Positions 1 through 6,367 of a stretch of DNA of 7,278 nt are shown here, in pieces; positions within the stretch are counted from its first letter, which is position 1; each line of letters begins with the position of its first letter. This DNA comes from Synechococcaceae cyanobacterium RL_1_2 (GTDB lineage Bacteria; Cyanobacteriota; Cyanobacteriia; Cyanobacteriales; JAAUPO01): assembly GCA_012033095.1 (NCBI GenBank), contig JAAUPO010000111.1:1-7278 (forward strand). Direction: 5' to 3'. The notes under the pieces are model-generated. The model was not told where the DNA came from and did no database searches. It saw only the letters and a program-made list of their open reading frames with translations. Made by a program: the position numbers and the translations under genes.

Positions 1-334
1 GGGGGCTTTTAAAATACACTCTTAGAAATGTGTAGAGTATCCTTCGAGGGAGCGTATCTCCATTTAAGTTTTAGATTTTATTAAATCCTTATTCCTATGT
101 GGAAAAAGCCGTTTTATTGTTCTGATAATTTAATCACTGAAACCGTTGTGATATAAACGATAGATGTAGCCTGTCCCCCTCTAAGCTTGAGCCGAAAAAC
201 CTTAATCAAAATGAACCTGATTAGCATGAAATCAATACAGTTCAAGCATTACAAATCTACCGATAGATACCAAATAGGTTCTATAAAGGGGATAGATCGC
301 TAAAGGGATGGTTGTGGCTCAGCTCCTGTGATGG
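1..334. other. Intergenic region downstream of the porin gene; no gene recognised
   Basis: This 334-base AT-rich stretch lies beyond the 3' end of the minus-strand porin gene. I see no convincing reading frame, tRNA or structured RNA. The only local structure is a weak hairpin, GGAG-CGTAT-CTCC at 49-61, just after an imperfect inverted repeat (ATACaCTCT / AGAGTAT, about 14-40). Neither has a T run typical of an intrinsic terminator in either direction, so the end of the porin transcript cannot be placed. The left edge is cut by the window, so a gene ending just outside cannot be excluded. Confidence 0.5.
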
Positions 335-1567
335 TTAAAACTCCCATTGCATTTTGAAATTACTTCCATAATTTTGGGTTTCATTTTTGGTGGACAAAAC
401 ATAAAAACTAGGGATGAGGGCTAACTTTTCGTTGATGGGCCAATATAGACTGCTGTCGAGGGTATCTATTTCTGGGGCATCATTGTAGGCCAAGGTAAAA
501 GTTGCTTGTTGTTGACCAATATTATCCACCCTAAACCCGGCCTGCCACTGATCATGATCATAGCTGCCAAAAATGCCAAGATTTTGATTTAAGCCCCAAG
601 CAAAACTAGCTCGCCACCGGGCATCATTGAGTCCGTTATAAATTAATTGAATTGTGTTGTCTGGATCAAATTGATAAGCAATTTGGCCAATTAATTTTGG
701 TTGATCAAATCCTAGGTTTGGATTCGCCGATAACTGGGATTCGGCCATCAAGCCGAGGGTGAAATTCAAATCGATCGGGGCAGACCATTGGGCGATCGCG
801 CCACTGGCTAAAATATTTTGGGAGACGGTGTTATTCAAAAAAGCATTTTTTTGGGGATTGAGATAGGGATTAACCTGTAACAACCGGCTTAATTCAATCT
901 GGGGCGCAATGGTCATGGTGACGCGATCGCCAATCTCACTACGGTAAAATAATTCCCTAATCTCTAGCTGTTCATTGCCTTCTCCTCCATAGAGTAAAGC
1001 ATTGGTCTTTCCTGTGCCTAGATTTAATTGGGTGATCAATTGATCGCCGCCATCAAACCGAGAAAGTAATTCAAAGCGGGTAGCAGCTGTCAAGTTGAGC
1101 TTAGTCTCGATTTGGGAAACGTTGATCCAGCCATAACCCCTCAAACTACTATTCGGCGAAAATGTGGTGGCATTATCATCAATTAAGCCAGCTTCAAATG
1201 TATCGACATCGGCTTTAAATAAAGCTAATTCCCGGGCAAGCTGCCGTTGTAACTGCCTTAAGGCCACTAGTTCTTGTTGTTTAATCTCAATGGAATTGCG
1301 TTCGATATTCGCTAACAGCGTATGTAAATAGTAAGCAAATTCATAGCGAGTTAAAGAGTCTGGATCGATGGGATCTAGTTGATCTAGGTCTTCTGGAGGC
1401 AAGGGCACCCGATTATCATTCATGATTTTTTCTAGGGTGAGCCAAGGGTCATTGGTGTTAGAGGCTTCTCTCAATTGGGAAACTTGGGCGATCGCCCCTG
1501 TAGATAAAGCGATCACCGTGGCCAGAGAAATGAATAGCCCTCCACACAATTTTTGATCGGGGTTCAT
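335..1567 (-). CDS. Outer-membrane porin, short divergent member of the cyanobacterial SLH/OprB porin family
   Basis: The 410-residue protein has a Sec signal peptide (hydrophobic residues about 9-26, likely cut after AIA at 25-27). A degenerate S-layer-homology remnant follows at about 40-90, keeping the family's LTRYEFA signature at 72-78. A Q/L/E-rich coiled coil spans about 95-128, and a beta-barrel-like C-terminal region of alternating polar and hydrophobic stretches runs from about 142 to 410. It ends in phenylalanine (QWEF), the usual C-terminal signal for outer-membrane insertion. In this family the SLH part anchors to peptidoglycan-linked polymer and the barrel (OprB-like) passes small solutes or inorganic ions; some members are called iron-uptake porins. 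Typical members are about 500-570 residues, so this one is clearly short in both the SLH part and the barrel. The start is the only ATG placed directly before the signal peptide; AAGG lies just upstream as a weak ribosome site. Family assignment is fairly sure; substrate is unknown. Confidence 0.82.
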   Translation of the reverse strand: MNPDQKLCGGLFISLATVIALSTGAIAQVSQLREASNTNDPWLTLEKIMNDNRVPLPPEDLDQLDPIDPDSLTRYEFAYYLHTLLANIERNSIEIKQQELVALRQLQRQLARELALFKADVDTFEAGLIDDNATTFSPNSSLRGYGWINVSQIETKLNLTAATRFELLSRFDGGDQLITQLNLGTGKTNALLYGGEGNEQLEIRELFYRSEIGDRVTMTIAPQIELSRLLQVNPYLNPQKNAFLNNTVSQNILASGAIAQWSAPIDLNFTLGLMAESQLSANPNLGFDQPKLIGQIAYQFDPDNTIQLIYNGLNDARWRASFAWGLNQNLGIFGSYDHDQWQAGFRVDNIGQQQATFTLAYNDAPEIDTLDSSLYWPINEKLALIPSFYVLSTKNETQNYGSNFKMQWEF

Positions 1568-1599
1568 AGCCTTAAAACCTAAACATGTTGCCCAGAAGC

Positions 1600-1612
1600 A
1601 TTATTATAATGA
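1600..1612. promoter_or_regulatory. Candidate shared -10 region between divergent porin and thioredoxin genes
   Basis: The palindrome ATTATAAT at 1603-1610 contains a perfect TATAAT on both strands (1605-1610 on plus, 1608-1603 on minus). It is centred in the 98-base gap between the divergent starts at 1567 and 1666, about 35-60 bases from each. No good -35 hexamer at 16-18 bases is visible on either strand, so this is a suggestion based on position and the -10 match only. Confidence 0.3.
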
Positions 1613-1653
1613 CCAATTCGATGCAATTGTTCAGCCTTTAATTGATTATGGAT

Positions 1654-1658
1654 AGGAG
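1654..1658 (+). promoter_or_regulatory. Ribosome binding site that fixes the thioredoxin-like start
   Basis: AGGAG lies 7 bases before the ATG at 1666. It supports this start, where the protein begins MALALVKF, over the in-frame upstream TTG at 1642 and ATG at 1648. Those would add eight or fewer residues that do not fit the family and would place the Shine-Dalgarno sequence inside the gene. Confidence 0.6.
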
Positions 1659-1665
1659 TTGCGTT

Positions 1666-1975
1666 ATGGCCCTTGCTCTAGTTAAGTTTTCATCGGAAGA
1701 TTGCGGCATTTGCCATAAAATGTCCTTCTACGATCGCAAAGTAGCCGAAGAATTAGGTTTAGGTTTTATTGATGTCAAAATGCAGGATACTGCAACCTAT
1801 CGTCAATATCGAAAAATCTTGTTAAGCCAATATCCTGACAAACAGGGCATGGGCTGGCCCACCTATCTTTTTATGTGAAAATCCTGAAGATAGTTTTACG
1901 GTTATAGGGGAAGTAAAAGGTGGCCATCCTAAGGGGGAATTTCGCGATCGTTTAACAGCCATATTAAACCCATAA
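1666..1975 (+). pseudogene. Small thioredoxin-fold protein gene, frameshifted
   Basis: Read across one frameshift, the gene encodes 102 residues of a short cyanobacterial thioredoxin-like protein. It has beta-strand MALALVKF, the redox motif CGIC (Cys13, Cys16) and the cis-proline motif GWPTY (Pro65). The first frame ends at TGA 1876-1878, just after GWPTYLF. The +1 frame continues from TGT 1874 with CENPEDSF, then GEVKGGHPKGEF, to TAA 1973-1975, a normal family C-terminus (last strand and helix). The simplest explanation is one extra T in the run at 1868-1872: with four Ts the sequence reads through as TYLLCENP. The role is presumably thiol-disulfide exchange in the cytoplasm, since there is no signal peptide. 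Without the shift the product would lack its last strand and helix and probably would not fold. A sequencing error in the homopolymer is a real alternative to genuine decay, because the 33 downstream codons look undamaged. Confidence 0.8.
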
Positions 1976-2167
1976 CTATCGTTGGTTCGATGTTTGGCCC
2001 GATACTCCATGGGATAGTTATTCCCTAAAGTACGACAACAATGAATAACTAAAAATATAGCGGACAAATATAGCTAATTTCATAATTGTAGATAACAATA
2101 TAATCATTTAACGCTTTGCTGTTTACTGTGCAAAATTTTTTGTATGCTTAACCATTAGTAAATTTGC

Positions 2168-2211
2168 TTTAGTTAAATAACTAAAAATAACTAAAAATAA
2201 CTAAATTTTTT
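2168..2211 (+). repeat. Threefold 10-bp tandem repeat with nested inverted repeats, followed by a T run
   Basis: Three perfect head-to-tail copies of AAATAACTAA occupy 2175-2204. TTTAGTTA at 2168-2175 is the exact reverse complement of TAACTAAA at 2178-2185, 2188-2195 and 2198-2205, so one 5' arm can pair with any of three 3' arms. Six Ts follow at 2206-2211. A plus-strand transcript from the thioredoxin-like gene could therefore form a weak AU-only terminator-like hairpin. The last copy overlaps the stop codon of the convergent cbiT gene (2201-2203). A related but imperfect unit, GAATAACTAAAAATA, occurs at 2043-2057. The stems contain one G-C pair each, so terminator activity is uncertain. 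Confidence 0.6.
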
Positions 2212-2797
2212 CCCCGCTCAAAATAAAAATAGGATCTACCGCCGCAAAGGTTTGACTGATGCCCCTAGTCTCTAGGCGGTTAGTGGCTGACTGTTGTACT
2301 TCGACGTTCCTAACCCTGAGCTCCGAAAAACTTTCAGACACCGCGTATAGACTTTCCAAATTACTAGCCGTAACGACTAACCGACCATCGGAAGGTAAAT
2401 ATTCCCAAGAGGCAAGGATAATCGCTTTCAAGGATTTTCCTCCTTCGATACAGATGCGATCGGGGTGATGGGGAATAGTTTCTAAACATTGAGGTGCTTG
2501 ATCCTGCACGATATGAATATTTTTTACCCCAAATAATTTGGCATTTTTATTAATCAATTCCGCCACGTCCCCATCCCGTTCGATCGCGTAAATATTAGCC
2601 TCCGGACACATTAAACCCACCTCCACCGGAATAGTCCCCGTGCCGGCTCCAATATCCCATAACGTCGAACTGGCTTCCATTCTTAGGGCGGATAGTAATA
2701 ATAATCTTACTTCTCGCTTGCTGAGGGGAATTCCTGGAAGGCGCGCAAATAATTGATCAGGGATGCCAGGCGTTTTGTAAGGCCAAAGATCAGACAT
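2201..2797 (-). CDS. cbiT: CbiT-type precorrin methyltransferase/decarboxylase (cobalamin biosynthesis)
   Basis: The 198-residue protein is a class I S-adenosylmethionine-dependent methyltransferase. The glycine-rich SAM loop WDIGAGTGTIPVE is at 47-59, the acidic motif II AIERDGD at 71-77, and the later DRICIEGG at 113-120 corresponds to the family's usual D-R-x-F-I-G-G. Length and the N-terminal pattern (GIPDQLF, then LSKREVR at 25-31) match stand-alone CbiT. CbiT methylates C15 and decarboxylates the C12 acetate side chain of the corrin precursor, and works with CbiE, which methylates C5. In other bacteria the two are fused as CobL. It acts in the cytoplasm in corrin ring synthesis. No other cobalamin gene is visible nearby, which is common in cyanobacteria, where these genes are scattered. 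There is no clear Shine-Dalgarno sequence before the ATG. I looked for a cobalamin riboswitch upstream and saw none. Confidence 0.88.
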   Translation of the reverse strand: MSDLWPYKTPGIPDQLFARLPGIPLSKREVRLLLLSALRMEASSTLWDIGAGTGTIPVEVGLMCPEANIYAIERDGDVAELINKNAKLFGVKNIHIVQDQAPQCLETIPHHPDRICIEGGKSLKAIILASWEYLPSDGRLVVTASNLESLYAVSESFSELRVRNVEVQQSATNRLETRGISQTFAAVDPIFILSGEKI

Positions 2798-2916
2798 AAA
2801 AATTAGGTATAGGTAAAAGACGATTTAACCCAAACGGTAAGCTAAGTGTCTGTATTGTACAGCCTACTCCATGGGCTAACGGCCTAACCCTCCACCAGGT
2901 TAATTTTTAATTAGAC

Positions 2917-3037
2917 AGGACTTACGCAAAAATTTCGATTCTGTCTTGGGAACCATAATGCTTGGGGACGTTTGGGGACAATCGTTCAAGCAAGTCCTTC
3001 AAATTTTGGGAATTTAGGGGGCTTGTGCGTAAGTCCT
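2917..3037. mobile_element. 121-bp MITE-like element with perfect 12-bp terminal inverted repeats
   Basis: AGGACTTACGCA at 2917-2928 and its exact reverse complement TGCGTAAGTCCT at 3026-3037 bracket 97 bases with no coding capacity. Read on the minus strand, the inner part near the right end carries a CCCCCTAAATTCCCAAAATTT-like tract followed by GGACTTG, a composition I associate with short non-autonomous elements and insertion-sequence ends dispersed in cyanobacterial genomes. A short direct repeat, TTGGGGAC at 2962-2969 and 2972-2979, lies inside. The right end coincides with the premature end of nfi. I could not find a target-site duplication at the flanks (left ...TTAGAC, right AAAATAAG). 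Either the flanks were rearranged after insertion, or this is a remnant of a longer insertion sequence. The assignment as a mobile element rests on the inverted repeats and the gene break. Confidence 0.65.
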
Positions 3038-3359
3038 AAAATAAGTCTGGTGTCTGGTTCAATTTGGCCAGGGCCGCCATTAATGCTGGTACTTCACGAA
3101 AGGAGAGGTAACCAGGAATATAGGGAAAGCTCACCGGTTGTCGCGCGATCGCAGTTTCAATCAATGTCAAATCAGGAAAACTCAACACCGCCACTTTTGC
3201 GATCGTATTATGTGCCTCAAAACCCCCATCTAAGCCTGCCACCAAAGAAATTTTCCCTGGCAACCAATCCCAGCAAATTACCCTAGGAGCTAGCTCCCAT
3301 TGTAGTTGTTTTGCCTGATCGTCGGTTTGCGGCCAATTATTAATGATTGGAACATCCAT
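3036..3359 (-). pseudogene. nfi: Endonuclease V (deoxyinosine repair), 5' half only
   Basis: The 107-residue reading frame matches the N-terminal half of endonuclease V, which nicks DNA one base 3' of deoxyinosine. Visible family landmarks are AGLDGGFE at 41-48, with the first metal-binding aspartate at Asp44, and FPYIPGYLSFRE at 78-89, with the wedge tyrosine Tyr80 and second metal ligand Glu89. The frame then ends with TPDLF-stop, exactly where the family continues into the VDGHG motif carrying the third metal-binding aspartate. About 110 C-terminal residues are absent; normal length is about 220. The TAG stop (3036-3038) is formed by the terminal inverted repeat of the adjacent small element. 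I searched the sequence beyond that element by eye in all frames and did not find the missing half. The truncated product should be inactive as a nuclease. Confidence 0.85.
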
Positions 3360-3459
3360 TAAAGCGATTGGTCTAGGATAAAGTTAATAACTAACCCCTT
3401 GTTAGCCATCCAAATCATAATCAAAAAGGATCAATCTGGACTCTCCATTAACAACCTCT

Positions 3460-4212
3460 ATGAAATATTTTCGGATTCCCATCTTAGTTTTTTGCCTTTC
3501 CATCATCACCATTAACCTTGTGGCCTGCGGTGATGCTAATGCAGAGATTAATCAAATAGATCCTGAACTGGAAGCCCAGGTCTTAGAGATCCTTCGTCAA
3601 AATCCCCAAGTAATTCTAGACTCGGTTAATAATTATCGAGCGGAACAGGAACGAAAAGAGCAAGAAGCCAGAGCGGCGGCGATGGAAACCCTAAAAACTG
3701 ATTCCATCCAGTTTATTGGTTCTTCCCCTACCACTAGCCCGACCATCGAAAACAAAATAATTTTGATGGAATTTTCTGACTTTCAATGTCCTTTTTGTGC
3801 CGAAGCCCATACCACCGTTAAGGAATTTATGGCTAAGTATGGCGATCGGGTGGTGTTAGTCTATAAGCATCTGCCCCTAGAACAGATTCATCCTGAAGCC
3901 ATGCCCGCTGCCCAAGCTTCCTGGGCGGCCCAACAACAGGGTAAATTTTGGGAGTACCACGATGCCCTCTTTGAAAATCAAAATAAATTAGGGGAAGATC
4001 TATACATCTCCATTGCCAAGGATCTGGGGTTAAACCTCGATAAATTTAATGAAGATCGTGCCAAAGCCATCCCCGCGATCGAAGAAGATATTGCCCTCGC
4101 AGACCAGCTCAATTTCCGTGGTACTCCCCAATTTGCCATGAATGGAGAAGTTTTCTCTGGAGCAGTAAGTTTAAAATACCTTGAGGATGTATTGGCAAAA
4201 GTCAGTAATTAA
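3460..4212 (+). CDS. DsbA-family thiol-disulfide oxidoreductase, predicted lipoprotein
   Basis: The 250-residue protein begins with a lipoprotein signal peptide (hydrophobic 6-22) and the lipobox LVAC, with the lipidated cysteine at Cys23. It is therefore expected to be membrane-anchored and facing the periplasm or thylakoid lumen. A helical, charged segment at about 35-75 (PELEAQVLEIL, then RAEQERKEQEARAAA) could be an extended or oligomerising helix of the kind found before the catalytic domain in DsbA/ScsC-like proteins. The thioredoxin-fold domain spans about 97-248. It has the redox motif CPFC (Cys110, Cys113) preceded by MEFSDFQ, an inserted helical domain about 145-215, and the cis-proline loop GTPQF (Pro223). 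Such proteins form or rearrange disulfides in exported proteins; in cyanobacteria the usual reoxidising partner is a VKOR-type membrane protein, not visible here. The gene diverges from nfi and ends before a strong terminator, so it is probably transcribed alone. Oxidase versus isomerase role cannot be told from sequence. No clear Shine-Dalgarno sequence precedes the ATG. Confidence 0.85.
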   Translation: MKYFRIPILVFCLSIITINLVACGDANAEINQIDPELEAQVLEILRQNPQVILDSVNNYRAEQERKEQEARAAAMETLKTDSIQFIGSSPTTSPTIENKIILMEFSDFQCPFCAEAHTTVKEFMAKYGDRVVLVYKHLPLEQIHPEAMPAAQASWAAQQQGKFWEYHDALFENQNKLGEDLYISIAKDLGLNLDKFNEDRAKAIPAIEEDIALADQLNFRGTPQFAMNGEVFSGAVSLKYLEDVLAKVSN

Positions 4213-4284
4213 TATCTAAAATCCTCAAAAAATATCAAGATTTGTAACGTTTTGTTTGCTCCCCGAAAGGAACCATCACGCTCT

Positions 4285-4315
4285 AAATCCCTGGTGGTAG
4301 GGGCCAGGGATTTTT
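4285..4315 (+). terminator. Intrinsic terminator after the DsbA-like gene
   Basis: AAATCCCTGG at 4285-4294 pairs perfectly with CCAGGGATTT at 4304-4313 around a 9-base loop, and Ts continue to 4315. It lies 72 bases after the stop codon at 4212. It separates the DsbA-like transcript from the psbB promoter region. Confidence 0.85.
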
Positions 4316-4427
4316 AACCCTCTATGGATAGGATAATAGATAGGGATGGCTGTTCATTAACCATAAAATACCCTCCAAGCACCATCAGGAAACGCGATCG
4401 CGCAAATAAACCATTAGTTATTCAATC

Positions 4428-4490
4428 TTGCAATCAAAGCTAACAATAGCTAAACTTCTTTACATAATTGCTTTAAATAACATTTAAGAT
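4428..4490 (+). promoter_or_regulatory. Candidate promoter region of psbB
   Basis: Two sigma-70-like candidates can be read in the AT-rich DNA before psbB. One has TTGCAA at 4428-4433, a 17-base spacer and TAAACT at 4451-4456. The other has TTTACA at 4459-4464, an 18-base spacer and TTTAAG at 4483-4488. Each hexamer matches consensus at only four or five of six positions. A direct repeat AGCTAA at 4438-4443 and 4448-4453 is spaced by one helical turn and could be a protein site. The remainder of the 4316-4427 stretch holds a HIP1 palindrome at 4394-4401 and nothing else recognised. The start of transcription is not determined. Confidence 0.35.
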
Positions 4491-4521
4491 AAAGCACCAA
4501 CTAGATTAACTTATTAAAAAT

Positions 4522-4529
4522 AGGAGGAG
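4522..4529 (+). promoter_or_regulatory. Strong ribosome binding site of psbB
   Basis: AGGAGGAG, a near-perfect anti-16S match, ends 8 bases before the ATG at 4538. It is by far the best Shine-Dalgarno sequence in the window and fits the high protein demand for a photosystem II core subunit. Most other genes here have weak sites or none. Confidence 0.8.
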
Positions 4530-4537
4530 CGTAGTCA

Positions 4538-6067
4538 ATGGGACTACCTTGGTATCGTGTACATACGGTCGTCCTGAATGATCCAGGTCGGCTGATTTCT
4601 GTACATTTAATGCATACTGCTCTTGTTGCAGGTTGGGCAGGATCGATGGCTCTATATGAGCTAGCTGTGTTTGATCCCAGTGATCCCGTCCTTAACCCCA
4701 TGTGGAGACAGGGCATGTTTGTACTACCCTTTATGGCTCGCCTAGGGGTTGACAGCTCCTGGGGTGGCTGGAGCATCACCGGAGAAACTGGTGTTGACCC
4801 AGGCTTTTGGTCTTTTGAGGGCGTAGCTGCTGCCCACATCGTTCTATCTGGAATGTTATTCCTTGCCGCCGTATGGCACTGGGTATATTGGGATTTAGAG
4901 CTATTTGTTGATCCCCGTACTGGAGATCCCGCTCTTGATCTACCCAAAATGTTTGGTATTCATCTATTCCTTTCCGGTTTACTTTGCTTCGGTTTTGGTG
5001 CATTCCACCTAACCGGCGTATGGGGTCCTGGGATGTGGGTTTCCGATCCTTACTCCCTCACTGGCCATGTGCAGCCCGTTGCTCCAGAATGGGGCCCGGC
5101 TGGATTTGACCCGTTCAACCCCGGTGGTGTGGTTGCCCACCATATCGCTGCTGGTGTCGTAGGGATCATCGCTGGTCTATTCCACCTCACCGTCAGACCC
5201 CCAGAAAGACTCTATAAAGCTCTCAGAATGGGTAATATTGAAACTGTTCTTTCTAGTAGTATTGCTGCGGTATTCTTCGCTGCATTTATTGTGGCTGGAA
5301 CTATGTGGTACGGTAGTGCAACCACTCCGGTTGAACTTTTCGGCCCCACCCGTTACCAATGGGATAATGCCTACTTCAAAAATGAGATCCAAAGACGGAT
5401 TGATACTGAAGTGGCTAACGGTGCAAGCATTGAAGAAGCCTGGGGAACAATTCCTGAGAAACTTGCTTTCTATGACTATATTGGCAATAGCCCCGCTAAA
5501 GGTGGTTTATTCCGGGTAGGAGCTATGGATAGTGGGGATGGTATTGCTACTGGTTGGTTAGGCCACCCCGTCTTCAAAGACAAAGAAGGTCGAGTATTAG
5601 AAGCTAGAAGAATGCCTAACTTCTTTGAAACCTTCCCTGTGGTATTAGCGGATAAAGATGGCGTAATTCGTGCTGACATTCCTTTCCGTCGGGCTGAATC
5701 TCGCTTTAGTGCGGAACAAGCCGGCTTAACTGTTTCTTTCTACGGTGGTGAACTGGATGGTCAAACCTTCACTGACCCCGTTAAAGTAAAACAGTATGCT
5801 CGTAAGAGTCAGTTAGGTGAACCTTTTGTGTTCGATCGCGAAACCATGAACTCTGACGGTGTATTCCGTTCTAGCCCTCGTGGTTGGTTTACCCTTGGTC
5901 ATGCTGTATTTGCTCTGTTCTTCTTCTTTGGTCATATTTGGCATGGTGCTCGGACTCTATTCCGTGACGTATTTGCTGGGGTTGACCCTGAATTATCTCC
6001 AACTCAAGTAGAGTGGGGATTCTTCCAAAAAGTAGGGGACAAATCTACTCCTAACAAGACAGCTTAA
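4538..6067 (+). CDS. psbB: Photosystem II CP47 chlorophyll-binding core antenna protein
   Basis: The 509-residue protein starts with the near-invariant [18 protein letters not shown] and is full length; CP47 is usually about 507-510 residues. CP47 is an inner antenna of photosystem II in the thylakoid membrane. It passes excitation to the D1/D2 reaction centre and its large lumenal loop helps hold the oxygen-evolving site. Six membrane helices can be seen at about 20-40, 95-118, 136-160, 197-218, 234-258 and 451-472, with the lumenal loop between helices 5 and 6 (about 260-448). Histidines known as chlorophyll ligands are present at their usual numbers: 9, 23, 26, 100, 114, 142, 157, 201, 202, 216, 455, 466 and 469. 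The loop arginine pair is at 384-385. The C-terminal tail after about 480 is the most variable part. The gene follows a strong Shine-Dalgarno site and is followed by psbT. The coding sequence contains no HIP1 palindrome. Confidence 0.99.
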   Translation: MGLPWYRVHTVVLNDPGRLISVHLMHTALVAGWAGSMALYELAVFDPSDPVLNPMWRQGMFVLPFMARLGVDSSWGGWSITGETGVDPGFWSFEGVAAAHIVLSGMLFLAAVWHWVYWDLELFVDPRTGDPALDLPKMFGIHLFLSGLLCFGFGAFHLTGVWGPGMWVSDPYSLTGHVQPVAPEWGPAGFDPFNPGGVVAHHIAAGVVGIIAGLFHLTVRPPERLYKALRMGNIETVLSSSIAAVFFAAFIVAGTMWYGSATTPVELFGPTRYQWDNAYFKNEIQRRIDTEVANGASIEEAWGTIPEKLAFYDYIGNSPAKGGLFRVGAMDSGDGIATGWLGHPVFKDKEGRVLEARRMPNFFETFPVVLADKDGVIRADIPFRRAESRFSAEQAGLTVSFYGGELDGQTFTDPVKVKQYARKSQLGEPFVFDRETMNSDGVFRSSPRGWFTLGHAVFALFFFFGHIWHGARTLFRDVFAGVDPELSPTQVEWGFFQKVGDKSTPNKTA

Positions 6068-6082
6068 TTTTTAGCTAATATT

Positions 6083-6125
6083 TAACTAGGGGGTCTTCAC
6101 GGGCTTCCTAGTTATTCGATTTTTT
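6083..6125 (+). terminator. Intercistronic hairpin between psbB and psbT, possible partial terminator
   Basis: TAACTAGG at 6083-6090 pairs perfectly with CCTAGTTA at 6107-6114, and the stem can extend inward by G-U and G-C pairs (6091-6093 with 6104-6106). Six Ts lie at 6120-6125, five bases after the stem. This spacing and the AU-rich stem suggest a partial terminator, or a 3' stabiliser of the psbB message, that lets some polymerase through to psbT. Confidence 0.5.
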
Positions 6126-6170
6126 AAAATAACACTCACTCCTTTAAATTCATAAATTTAGGTACCAACT

Positions 6171-6266
6171 ATGGAAAGCGTAGCTTACATCACGGTTTTG
6201 ACCATGGCGATCGCCGTATTGTTCTTTGCCGTAGCCTTTCGTGAACCCCCCAAAATTAACAAGTAA
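6171..6266 (+). CDS. psbT: Photosystem II reaction centre protein T
   Basis: This 31-residue protein begins MESVAYITVL and ends REPPKINK, a standard PsbT with one membrane helix (about 3-22) and a short charged tail. PsbT sits at the photosystem II monomer-monomer interface beside CP47 and D1 and supports dimer stability and repair of the acceptor side. It is 103 bases downstream of psbB in the usual cyanobacterial and plastid order. Co-transcription with psbB is likely but may be reduced by the hairpin between them. Only a minimal AGG at 6160-6162 precedes the ATG as a ribosome site. A HIP1 palindrome (6207-6214) lies within the codons for the membrane helix. Confidence 0.97.
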   Translation: MESVAYITVLTMAIAVLFFAVAFREPPKINK

Positions 6267-6367
6267 AACGATCTTGTTTAATTGCGATCAATATAAACCA
6301 ACGATCAAACCACATTTTCCTCTAAAGAAAGTTGTTAATCCCGTTGGCACAAACAAACATAAACTTC

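Larger units (their letters stand above)
792..6214. repeat. Dispersed HIP1 palindromes (GCGATCGC), six copies
   Basis: Exact GCGATCGC occurs at 792-799, 923-930, 1488-1495 (porin), 3145-3152 (nfi remnant), 4394-4401 (psbB upstream) and 6207-6214 (psbT). One copy per about 1.2 kb is far above the roughly 0.1 copy expected by chance in this length. This is characteristic of many cyanobacterial genomes. The span given covers the first to the last copy and is not one continuous element. Confidence 0.9.

Noticed and set aside
1867..1879. Programmed +1 ribosomal frameshift in the thioredoxin-like gene
   Set aside because: There is no prfB-like CTT-TGA-C context, no upstream stimulatory Shine-Dalgarno sequence at the right distance and no evident downstream structure; a T-run indel or sequencing error explains it more simply.
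1822..2067. Minus-strand frame of 81 codons over the thioredoxin-like 3' end
   Set aside because: It is antisense to the conserved thioredoxin C-terminal coding sequence and has no recognisable domain.
2175..2204. CRISPR-like or iteron array
   Set aside because: Units are only 10 bp with no spacers, and there are only three copies with no replication or Cas gene nearby.
2259..2468. Plus-strand frame of 69 codons inside cbiT
   Set aside because: It is an antisense shadow of a well-supported methyltransferase gene.
2798..2916. Cobalamin riboswitch upstream of cbiT
   Set aside because: Only 119 bases separate cbiT from the small element, and I see no B12-box GCCACTG-type sequence or matching long stems.
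2972..3286. Plus-strand frame of 104 codons across the small element and the nfi remnant
   Set aside because: It lies antisense to nfi, crosses the element boundary, and shows no recognisable motifs.
4501..4947. Long minus-strand open frame of 148 codons overlapping the start of psbB
   Set aside because: It is antisense to the strongly supported psbB coding sequence, is low-complexity with no family resemblance, and is a by-product of psbB codon use.
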